33,851 bases of DNA from Actinomycetota bacterium (GTDB taxonomy: Bacteria > Actinomycetota > Geothermincolia > Geothermincolales > RBG-13-55-18). Positions within the stretch are counted from its first letter, which is position 1, and each line of letters begins with the position of its first letter. The notes under the pieces were generated by a model. That model searched no databases. It saw nothing but the letters and a program-made list of their open reading frames with translations, and was not told the origin of the DNA. The stretch spans positions 1 to 33,851 of the forward strand of contig JAFGDU010000045.1 of the NCBI GenBank assembly GCA_016931915.1, given 5' to 3'. The position numbers and the translations under genes are program-made. Shown in pieces: positions 7,879 through 14,352 of this stretch.

Positions 7879-8661
7879 TCAGATAACGATGAAACCCTCC
7901 AGGTAGGGCACGGCACGGCCGGATATCAGCACGCGCTCGCCGCGGTCCTCGCAGAAGAGCTCGCCACCGCGGTGGGATAGCTGCCAGGCATGTAATTTAC
8001 TCTTGCGCAGTCTCAGCGCCCAGTAGGGGGTGAGGGCACAGTGGGCGGATCCGGTAACGGGGTCCTCGTCTATGCCGTGGCTCGGGACGAAGAAGCGGGA
8101 GACGAAATCAACCTCGTCCCCGGGGGCGGTGACGATGATCCCCCGCAGGCCGAGCTTCTTAAGCTCCGCCATGTCCGGTTCCATGCGGCGGACAGCCGCT
8201 TCATCCCCGAAGACGACGAAGTAATCCTCCGCGCACAGCACCTCGTCCGGCTCCCTTCCCAGTCCCTGCGCGAGCTCCCGCGGCACGGCGCATGGCGCGG
8301 GTGGCTGCGATGGGAAGTCCAGGACCAACAGGTCTCCGTCACGGGAGACGGAGAGTAGCCCGCTGCGGGACTCAAAGACCACCTCGTTGCGGCGCGGCTC
8401 GATGACGGTGAAGACGATGAAAGCGGTGGCCAGGGTGGCATGGCCACAGAGATCGACCTCGGCAGCCGGAGTGAACCAGCGGATATGGTAACCCTCCCCA
8501 TGGGGCACGAAAAAAGCCGTCTCGGAGAGGTTGTTCTCCATGGCGATGGCCTGCATCGCCGCGTCTTCCAGCCACTCCCGCAGCGGGACAACGGCCGCGG
8601 GATTGCCCGTGAAGAGGCGGCTCGCGAAGGCGTCCACCTGGTAGAGCGGCAACTTCATCAT
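7879..8661 (-). CDS. PhzF family isomerase/epimerase-like protein
   Basis: A 260-residue PhzF-family protein with the typical two-domain layout: QVDAFASRLFTGNPAAVV at the N-terminus, the catalytic Glu47 in NNLSETAF, LCGHATLA (71-78), and DEDPVTGSAHCAL (198-210) in the second half. Known members isomerise small acids (as in phenazine synthesis) or epimerise; most are uncharacterised. It starts 3 bp after the cyclase-family gene, so the two are translated from one message and may act on related small carboxylate or amino-acid-derived substrates. Confidence 0.87.
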   Translation of the reverse strand: MMKLPLYQVDAFASRLFTGNPAAVVPLREWLEDAAMQAIAMENNLSETAFFVPHGEGYHIRWFTPAAEVDLCGHATLATAFIVFTVIEPRRNEVVFESRSGLLSVSRDGDLLVLDFPSQPPAPCAVPRELAQGLGREPDEVLCAEDYFVVFGDEAAVRRMEPDMAELKKLGLRGIIVTAPGDEVDFVSRFFVPSHGIDEDPVTGSAHCALTPYWALRLRKSKLHAWQLSHRGGELFCEDRGERVLISGRAVPYLEGFIVI

Positions 8662-8664
8662 CGA

Positions 8665-9357
8665 CTACCCTTCCTCTCGCTTCGGCATCATGGCGAATGC
8701 GCGCACCGGGAAAGTGCCCATGCCCTTTACCTTCACCGGCACCGCGAAGAAGCGGAAGCCGGAGTCGGGGAGTCCTTCCAGGCCGCACAGGTGTTCCACC
8801 ACCGCTATCCCCGCTCCGAGCAGTAGGGTATGGACAGGCCTGCTGCCGTCCGAGGTGTCATCTATGTTGAGGGAGTCGATGCCCACCAGGGCGGGACCGG
8901 CCTCCACGAGATACTCAGCCGCCTCCCTGGTGAGGAAGGGGTGGTCGTGGAAATAACCCTCGCTTCCCCAGTGGCGGTCCCATCCGGTATGGATAAGCAC
9001 CGCCTTGCCCCGCAGCTCCTCGCCCCCAAAAAAGTCCCTTCCGCATGCCCTCGCCCCGGCGTCAGCACGGAAGACCCTGCCCTCCAGGTTGGCCAGGGAG
9101 GACAGTTCCAACCGGGAGAGGTCCCTGCCCCCGGCAAAGCGGTGGAAGGGGGAATCGACGTAGGTGCCCGTGTTGGCGACCAGCTCGATCCTGCCGATGT
9201 GGAACTCCGTCCCCTCGTCGTAATGCGCACGCGAATCCTCCCGGCTCAGGTGATCCGAGATGGCAGGCCCGGGCAGGCCCGGGTAGGTGATCATGCCGTC
9301 CTCGACGACGTGGCTCAAGTCTACGAAGGTAAAGGTTTCCGCGCCCATATCACCCAT
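8665..9357 (-). CDS. Cyclase / kynurenine formamidase-like (KynB family) hydrolase
   Basis: About 230 residues with the cyclase-family pattern: DLSHVVEDGMITYPGLPGP at the N-terminus and NTGTYVDSPFHRF in place of the metal-binding H-x-G-T-H-x-D-x-P-x-H motif. Two histidine ligands are therefore Asn and Tyr, while Asp and the last His remain. Related enzymes hydrolyse amide or ester bonds, for example N-formylkynurenine. The start at 9357 is preferred because a promoter lies at 9395-9423, which rules out the longest in-frame TTG at 9423; GGGGA at 9361-9365 is the likely ribosome binding site, though close, and ATG 9348 is an alternative. PhzF follows 3 bp downstream. Confidence 0.78.
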   Translation of the reverse strand: MGDMGAETFTFVDLSHVVEDGMITYPGLPGPAISDHLSREDSRAHYDEGTEFHIGRIELVANTGTYVDSPFHRFAGGRDLSRLELSSLANLEGRVFRADAGARACGRDFFGGEELRGKAVLIHTGWDRHWGSEGYFHDHPFLTREAAEYLVEAGPALVGIDSLNIDDTSDGSRPVHTLLLGAGIAVVEHLCGLEGLPDSGFRFFAVPVKVKGMGTFPVRAFAMMPKREEG

Positions 9358-9394
9358 CGCTCCCCACAGCAGACGATCTATCTTGCGTTCCTGC

Positions 9395-9423
9395 AATATA
9401 GAACAGGCATGCGAGGTGGTCAA
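9395..9423 (-). promoter_or_regulatory. Predicted sigma70-type promoter for the cyclase-PhzF pair
   Basis: On the minus strand TTGACC (9418-9423) and TATATT (9395-9400) are 17 bp apart, close to consensus. Transcription would start near 9388, giving a leader of about 30 nt before the ATG at 9357. Confidence 0.65.
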
Positions 9424-9462
9424 CAGGATCGAGGTTTGCCCACGGATATATAATCCACTTAT

Positions 9463-9477
9463 GCGACCCCGGGTCGC
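9463..9477. promoter_or_regulatory. 15-bp palindrome upstream of the flavoprotein gene
   Basis: GCGACCC and GGGTCGC flank a single central base. It lies between the minus-strand promoter at 9395-9423 and the ATG at 9534, and 8 bp after a possible plus-strand TATAAT (9449-9454). It could be an operator for a dimeric repressor or a 5' hairpin. Confidence 0.4.
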
Positions 9478-9533
9478 CGCCTCTTGGTAGAATTAAAGAC
9501 TGGAGCGGCGAGATCGCACACAGGAGGAAGGAC

Positions 9534-10910
9534 ATGAAAGAGCGCAGCGCGGATATAGCGATAGTAGGGGCCGGGACCTCCGGTACCTACCTGGCCTGGA
9601 GGCTGGCGCAGGCGGGTTTCGACTGCCTGGTCCTGGAGAGGGAGCCCCTGGAGGAACTGGGGACCCATATCGGCCCTTTCCACATGGAGGAGGAGGCCTT
9701 CGCACGGTTCGGGATACCCCTCCCCGGGGAGGACATACTCCTGCACCGCCTGGAGACCATAACCATGTGGTCGCCAGACCAGAGCAGAAGCGTCACGGCT
9801 CCTTTGACCACCCTGGACATGGACAAGCCCCGCTTCATGCGCAGGCTGCACGGCTACGCCGCAGATGCGGGCGCGGAACTGCTGGAGCGGACCGAGTTCA
9901 GGGGCGTGGTATACGAGAAGGGATTTCCCACCGGGGTCAGGGCAGCCGGACCGGAGGGCGAGCTCGATATCCACTGCCGCCTCATCGTGGACGCGTCCGG
10001 CATAGGCGGAGCGGTGAGGACCAGCGTGCCCGCGACGCCCTGGTTCGAGAGCGACACCATCGCGGACCTGGACACCCTGATCGTCTACATGGAGTCGTGG
10101 GGAGAACTGCAGGGGGAAGTCGGGGCGGACATCAACTCCTACCTGCATTTCCAGGGCTGGTACGCGCCCAGCTACGGGGACGAGCTCATCGTGGGGGTGG
10201 GGATGCCCGCGAGCCCCGAGGGAGCGAGGAAGAGACAGCAGGCCTTCGCCGCCACCCTGCCCTTCACCGCCAAAGCGGTGAGCTCCACAAGCGGCAGGGT
10301 GCCCTACCGGCGGCCTCCGTTCTCACTGGTGGACAACGGCCTCATGGTGGTGGGGGACGCGGCCTTCATGAACAAGCCCTTCAACGGGGAGGGCGTGACC
10401 TCTGCCTTCACCGCCTGCGCCATCGCCGCCGAGGTCGCGGCCGACGCATTGGCTGGAGACGACCTGACCAGGGAGGCGTTGTGGCCCTACAACGTGCGCT
10501 ACTTCCGGGACCAGGGGGCGAAGTTCGCCTTTCTCACCGCCGCGATGCCCGCCGTCGTGTCCCTCTCACCCCCGGAGGTAGACTTCCTCTTCTCCGTGCC
10601 GGGAATATTCACCGCGGAGGGCACCCGGGCGCTCAACCTGGATTACGAGCTGAAGTCCGACCCGGCCGCATCGCTGCAGGCTCTTCCCGCACTGCTCAAG
10701 GGTATGGCATCGGGCAGGCTGCAGCTGGGTTCCGTGGCTAACATAGTGAAGATGGCGGCAACGGCTGCCACCATGAAGAAGATGTATGAGCGCTACCCCG
10801 AGCACCCGGTCGGTTTCGGGGCGTGGGTGGAGAGGGTAAAACCCCTGTGGAGAAAGGCCGACAGGGCGAGACACGACTACTTCGAGCGGCTGCTGCGGGA
10901 ATGGGCCTGA
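9534..10910 (+). CDS. Geranylgeranyl reductase-family FAD-dependent oxidoreductase
   Basis: A 458-residue flavoprotein. The N-terminal FAD-binding Rossmann motif is IVGAGTSGTYLAWRLAQAG (10-28), and the second FAD motif GDAAFMNKPFNGEGV lies near residues 271-290, as in geranylgeranyl reductases and related hydroxylase-fold enzymes. Members reduce isoprenoid double bonds or oxidise other lipid-like substrates. The ribosome binding site AGGAGGAAGG directly precedes the ATG. The C-terminal 100 residues (PALLKGMASGRLQLG...) are predicted helical. No isoprenoid synthesis genes are nearby, so the substrate stays open. Confidence 0.82.
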   Translation: MKERSADIAIVGAGTSGTYLAWRLAQAGFDCLVLEREPLEELGTHIGPFHMEEEAFARFGIPLPGEDILLHRLETITMWSPDQSRSVTAPLTTLDMDKPRFMRRLHGYAADAGAELLERTEFRGVVYEKGFPTGVRAAGPEGELDIHCRLIVDASGIGGAVRTSVPATPWFESDTIADLDTLIVYMESWGELQGEVGADINSYLHFQGWYAPSYGDELIVGVGMPASPEGARKRQQAFAATLPFTAKAVSSTSGRVPYRRPPFSLVDNGLMVVGDAAFMNKPFNGEGVTSAFTACAIAAEVAADALAGDDLTREALWPYNVRYFRDQGAKFAFLTAAMPAVVSLSPPEVDFLFSVPGIFTAEGTRALNLDYELKSDPAASLQALPALLKGMASGRLQLGSVANIVKMAATAATMKKMYERYPEHPVGFGAWVERVKPLWRKADRARHDYFERLLREWA

Positions 10911-10949
10911 GCGGCCCGATATAATGGTTGAGGTTGAAAGGAGTCGGAG

Positions 10950-11420
10950 ATGAATGCCGATGCATCCAGGATGACCGCATACTGCGGCCTCTACTGCGAG
11001 GAATGCGCCTTCCATACCGGGTCCATCCCGGACCTTGCGCGCGACCTGCGCAAGGAACTGCGAAAGGCGAGGTTCGACAAAGTCGCCGAGGTGATCCCGT
11101 TTCTCGACGCCGAGGCCTACAACCAGACCTACGAATTCCTCGGCTCGCTGGTGAGGTTGAGGTGTAAGGGGTGCAAGGTCAGCGCCCGCTCTCAGTTCTG
11201 CGGCATAGCACAGTGCGCCATAAAGAAGGGATACGAGGGTTGCTGGGAGTGCGAGGACTTCGCCACCTGCTCCGAGATGGATTTCCTGGTGCCGGTGCAC
11301 GGAGACGCCCACGTCAAGAACCTGCGCAAGATAAAGAAGGTGGGCGTGAAGGAATGGGCGGCGGGGAGCCCCCTCTGGTACAGTACGCCGAAGAGGATCA
11401 AGGTGGAAAAAGGCGACTGA
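10950..11420 (+). CDS. DUF3795 cysteine-rich protein
   Basis: A 156-residue DUF3795 protein: AYCGLYCEECAFH near the N-terminus, then CKGC, FCGIAQCAIKKGYEGCWECEDF and CSEM. The cysteine spacing suggests metal or Fe-S binding; function unknown. It lacks the zinc ribbon found in the paralogue at 5673-6125. AAAGGAGT precedes the ATG, with a possible TATAAT at 10920-10925. Its TGA overlaps the ATG of the next gene (TGATG), implying translational coupling with a membrane protein. Confidence 0.82.
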   Translation: MNADASRMTAYCGLYCEECAFHTGSIPDLARDLRKELRKARFDKVAEVIPFLDAEAYNQTYEFLGSLVRLRCKGCKVSARSQFCGIAQCAIKKGYEGCWECEDFATCSEMDFLVPVHGDAHVKNLRKIKKVGVKEWAAGSPLWYSTPKRIKVEKGD

Positions 11421-11938
11421 TGCCCCTGGGTATCAAGAGATCACGACAGTCCTTAATCATCCCATCGCTTCTGGGATTGTGTGGAATCGGGATGATTGGC
11501 TCCACCTTCATGGCATGGCTGGTCTACATGGGAACGCCGGTGAGTGGCTGGAAATACATGGCGAGCAACCATCCCCTGTCCACACAACCGGGCATGCACA
11601 TCTTCTACCGTCGCGTCTGGGGATCTGTTTGGTTCACCGGTCTGTGGTCATTGCTATTCGGGATCCTGCTTCTACTGGCGGCATACCTTGCTTATAGAGG
11701 TGTAACTGCGGGAAGCATTATATCCCTGGTAGTCGGATTGACGGGGAGCTCTCTCGCTCTCGTTAACATCATCGTTTCGAGCGGTCTTGAAGAAGCGGCC
11801 GATACCCAGGCCGGAATCGCGATAACCGCAGACCTTGGCTATGGTCTCCCCGTATTCTTCATGACTTCATTGCTTGCGGCGATCCTTGGAGTGGTCGGCA
11901 TAGCCTTAAAGCTGTGGAGCGATAGGGCGCTCGATTAG
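11420..11938 (+). CDS. Four-TM membrane protein coupled to DUF3795
   Basis: A 172-residue protein of unknown family with four predicted membrane segments, about residues 12-37, 68-92, 97-120 and 140-164, and a basic N-terminus (MPLGIKRSRQS). The start at 11420 overlaps the stop of the preceding gene by one base. The frame is also open further upstream, but only as a shadow of the DUF3795 gene. Pairing of a cysteine-rich cytoplasmic protein with a small membrane protein suggests a shared function, but none can be named. Confidence 0.7.
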   Translation: MPLGIKRSRQSLIIPSLLGLCGIGMIGSTFMAWLVYMGTPVSGWKYMASNHPLSTQPGMHIFYRRVWGSVWFTGLWSLLFGILLLLAAYLAYRGVTAGSIISLVVGLTGSSLALVNIIVSSGLEEAADTQAGIAITADLGYGLPVFFMTSLLAAILGVVGIALKLWSDRALD

Positions 11939-12035
11939 CCTCCTCTCTCCATGTCAAGACAGAGGAATTCCCGCTACCTGTTCTAATACACTGCGATATG
12001 ATCTTGACCGCTTCTCCGCCCCATGGTTCAATAAA

Positions 12036-12051
12036 ATCAGATAATACTGAT
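12036..12051. promoter_or_regulatory. Inverted repeat ATCAG-N6-CTGAT upstream of the ArsM operon
   Basis: A 5-6-5 inverted repeat lies 35 bp before the AbrB-like start and overlaps AT-rich, -10-like sequence. With the second repeat at 12055-12068 it forms a compact pair typical of an operator region. Confidence 0.4.
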
Positions 12052-12054
12052 ATA

Positions 12055-12068
12055 ACTGAAGATTCAGT
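12055..12068. promoter_or_regulatory. Inverted repeat ACTGAA-GA-TTCAGT upstream of the ArsM operon
   Basis: A perfect 6-2-6 inverted repeat just before the ribosome binding site GGGAGGAG of the AbrB-like gene. A bound repressor here could block both transcription and early elongation. Confidence 0.42.
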
Positions 12069-12086
12069 AAGAAGGGAGGAGCGGAC

Positions 12087-12362
12087 ATGGCTTCCAGGAC
12101 CAAGCAGGAGTTATGTTGCGCGGACGGGGAGGAGACGGAGAGCAGCTGCAAAGTGGAGTCCCTGATCGGCGTGGATGAACGGGGGCAGATGGTCCTCCCC
12201 AAGGACTTCAGGGACAGGGCCGGGATCAAGGCGGGAGACAAGCTGGTGCTCATCAGCTGGACCAGGAACGAGGAGATATGCTGCATGAGCCTGATGAAAG
12301 CCGACGGACTGGTGGAGATGGTCAAGGACAAACTGGGGCCCCTCATGGCGGAGGTCCTGTAG
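12087..12362 (+). CDS. Cys-rich AbrB/SpoVT-like swapped-hairpin protein
   Basis: A 91-residue protein whose core (residues 22-60) is an AbrB/MazE swapped-hairpin DNA-binding type: SLIGVDERGQMVLPKDFRDRAG then IKAGDKLVLIS. It has two adjacent cysteine pairs, Cys10-Cys11 and Cys65-Cys66, plus Cys21. From memory it resembles small proteins annotated as HgcAB-associated (HgcC-like), which also carry CC pairs; I could not verify this. It lies 20 bp upstream of arsM on the same strand. Thiols spaced like this could bind As(III) or another soft metal, making it a plausible sensor for the operon. That role is inference. Confidence 0.75.
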   Translation: MASRTKQELCCADGEETESSCKVESLIGVDERGQMVLPKDFRDRAGIKAGDKLVLISWTRNEEICCMSLMKADGLVEMVKDKLGPLMAEVL

Positions 12363-12382
12363 GCGAAACGGAGGAAGGAAGG

Positions 12383-13210
12383 ATGGAAGACAGGGACGTC
12401 AAGAAAATAGTGCGCGAGGGATACGGCGCCATCGCCGGCAAGGGCGGTTCGTGCTGTGGCCCGGCGGAGCCGTGCTGCTGCGGAGCCAGCAAGGCCGACG
12501 AGATCAGTTCTCAAATAGGGTACAGCATGGAGGAGCTCAAATCGGTACCCGAGGGGGCTAACCTGGGCCTTGGCTGTGGAAACCCGGTGGCCCTGGCCTC
12601 CCTGCGCAAGGGAGAGACCGTGGTCGACCTCGGGTCCGGACCCGGCCTCGACAGCTTTTTAGCCGCCAACGCGGTGGGTGAGGCGGGGAGGATCATCGGG
12701 GTGGATATGACCCACGAGATGCTGGAGAAGGCGCGGGAGAACGCGCGCAAGGGCGGCTACGGTAACGTGGAGTTCAGGCTGGGCGAGATAGAGAACCTGC
12801 CCGTCGCCGACGCCACCGCCGACGCCATCATCTCCAACTGCGTCATCAACCTCTCGCCCGACAAGGAACGCGTTTTTCGGGAGGCTTTCCGCATACTAAA
12901 ACCGGGCGGCCGCCTCATGGTCTCAGATATCGTGCTGGAGGGAGAGCTGCCGCAGCAGGTGAGGGAGTCCGCGGCCGCCTACGTGGGATGCGTCTCCGGT
13001 GCCGTGCTCAGGGAGGATTACTTCCGCATGATCGAGGAGGCCGGCTTCGAGAACGTAGAGGTGGAGAGCGCCGAATATCCCCTCAAGATGATGTTCGACG
13101 ACGATACCGCGGAGGCCATCATGGCCGGCCTGGACATCTCGCAGGAGGAGATGGCAAGGCTCGAGCGCCTGGTGGTGAGCGCGAAGATAAAGGCGGTAAA
13201 GCCGGCGTAG
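12383..13210 (+). CDS. arsM: Arsenite S-adenosylmethionine methyltransferase
   Basis: A 275-residue class I SAM methyltransferase. Its SAM-binding loop is [13 protein letters not shown] (80-92). The cysteines that bind As(III) in ArsM enzymes are present: Cys65 in GLGCGNP, Cys153 in SNCVINL, Cys203 in GCVSGA, plus an N-terminal CC...CCC cluster (24-33). ArsM methylates As(III) to mono- to trimethylated forms, detoxifying it or producing toxic methylarsenite. The start at 12383 follows GGAGGAAGG; the longer frame upstream would run through the AbrB-like gene. No ArsR, ArsB/Acr3 or ArsP is visible nearby. Confidence 0.92.
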   Translation: MEDRDVKKIVREGYGAIAGKGGSCCGPAEPCCCGASKADEISSQIGYSMEELKSVPEGANLGLGCGNPVALASLRKGETVVDLGSGPGLDSFLAANAVGEAGRIIGVDMTHEMLEKARENARKGGYGNVEFRLGEIENLPVADATADAIISNCVINLSPDKERVFREAFRILKPGGRLMVSDIVLEGELPQQVRESAAAYVGCVSGAVLREDYFRMIEEAGFENVEVESAEYPLKMMFDDDTAEAIMAGLDISQEEMARLERLVVSAKIKAVKPA

Positions 13211-13246
13211 ATACGAGATACACCCGAGGCTGGCGGTGGATAATGC

Positions 13247-13260
13247 GAGGCGGAGGCCTC
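13247..13260 (+). terminator. Short hairpin after arsM
   Basis: GAGGC and GCCTC flank a GGAG loop 36 bp after the stop of arsM, and the stem can be extended by two pairs across a bulge. No T run follows, so termination here is only possible. Confidence 0.3.
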
Positions 13261-13366
13261 AGCGCGGGCAGTCCGAGAAAGTGAGGACATAGGCACTGCG
13301 GTTGCCCCCTTTAACCTTCACGCCCAGGGTGCCGTCTCTGGATATCCGCCATCACGGGCCTCGCGC

Positions 13367-14122
13367 TCACTCTTCCCCGGTGACCGCGTTGAGGTAGTAC
13401 CACCAGTCGGGAAAAGTGGACATGGATACGTACCACCGATCGCCGACCCTTACCGTATCGAAGTCGGTGATGACGTTCCCTGTGATATCCTCCGTCACCT
13501 TTTCACCGTTCGCGTCCAGGTAGCTCACGGTACCCGCGATTATTCTTACCTGGGCCTCGTCGCCGCTCTTCTCCACCTCGAAATCGAGCCCGGTTATCTC
13601 GAGTTCCTCCGGGTTTACGGCCAGGAAGAACCCCTGCAGGAGGTCTTTGTAGTCCTGCCCGAACTCCACCTCGAACTCCTCTATATATACTGGGTCTATG
13701 GCGGAGGCGAGGATGTCGACATCGGCGTCCACTATGCCCTGGAAGAACAGCTCGACCGCCGCTCCGGGGTCCGATAGGGTCGCCGAAGACCCCCCGCCCC
13801 CATCCGAGTCTCCCTTGAAGACCACGAACACCAGCACGAGCACCACGGCCGCGATGACCAGGAGCCCCACGGCACCTATGAGCAGGGCCCTCCGCTTGCT
13901 CTTACGTTTAGCTCTCCGTGCCGCCCTGGGGGAGGGTGCCCCGTCACGCTGCGGGGAAGGGGTGACCGGCGCGTCGGACGCGGATGCAGCCGCCGGCTCC
14001 TCCCGCGGTGTATTCCCCGATGCGCCCTCTCCGTTGCCGGTTTGTGGCACGATGGCGGCGCCGCAGTTATTACAGCGGGTGCTGCCTTCCTCGGCGGGCT
14101 TTCCGCACTGTGGACAGTTCAT
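13367..14122 (-). CDS. Zinc-ribbon, single-TM protein with extracytoplasmic domain
   Basis: A 251-residue protein. The N-terminal zinc ribbon has Cys3, Cys6, Cys17 and Cys20. A low-complexity Ser/Pro/Ala linker follows to residue ~68, then a basic stretch and one membrane helix (79-102). The outer part (about 115-251) is a mixed alpha/beta domain reminiscent of DUF4878/NTF2-like lumazine-binding folds (AAVELFFQGIVDADVDILAS...VRVGDRWYVSMSTFPDWW). The topology implies a cytoplasmic ribbon and an outside domain. Function unknown. GGGAGG precedes the ATG. It is divergent from the antiporter. Confidence 0.75.
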   Translation of the reverse strand: MNCPQCGKPAEEGSTRCNNCGAAIVPQTGNGEGASGNTPREEPAAASASDAPVTPSPQRDGAPSPRAARRAKRKSKRRALLIGAVGLLVIAAVVLVLVFVVFKGDSDGGGGSSATLSDPGAAVELFFQGIVDADVDILASAIDPVYIEEFEVEFGQDYKDLLQGFFLAVNPEELEITGLDFEVEKSGDEAQVRIIAGTVSYLDANGEKVTEDITGNVITDFDTVRVGDRWYVSMSTFPDWWYYLNAVTGEE

Positions 14123-14274
14123 GGGTCATCCTCCCCCGTTCAATAACAAATCCTTTGACTACGATTATGAGAGCCGCTTGCGCTCTACGCAAAGGCAGCG
14201 ATCGTAAGCCCGGGGCACCATTCATTGTATGGGCAGTTTCCTGCGGGGAACAATATCGCTTAGCATAAAGGTAT

Positions 14275-14288
14275 CCGTCCATGGACGG
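14275..14288. promoter_or_regulatory. 14-bp perfect palindrome next to a -10-like element, antiporter upstream region
   Basis: CCGTCCATGGACGG is a perfect palindrome. TACAAT (14289-14294) follows at once and would serve as the -10 of a promoter reading into the antiporter gene 59 bp further on. A regulator bound here would cover the -35/-10 spacer. Confidence 0.5.
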
Positions 14289-14352
14289 TACAATTATTAA
14301 TCGTAAGGCCGCGGCGATCTCTCAGTATCGAAAACGCGAAGGAAGGTGAATA

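Noticed and set aside
9358..9423. Longer cyclase protein starting at TTG 9423
   Set aside because: The extra residues are not family-like and the start overlaps the -35 element of the gene's own predicted promoter.
11171..11419. N-terminal extension of the 4-TM protein
   Set aside because: This stretch overlaps the DUF3795 gene in another frame and is Arg/Gly-rich shadow sequence; the TGATG overlap gives a natural start at 11420.
12278..12382. N-terminal extension of ArsM
   Set aside because: It overlaps the AbrB-like gene; ATG 12383 has its own ribosome binding site and gives a normal ArsM N-terminus.
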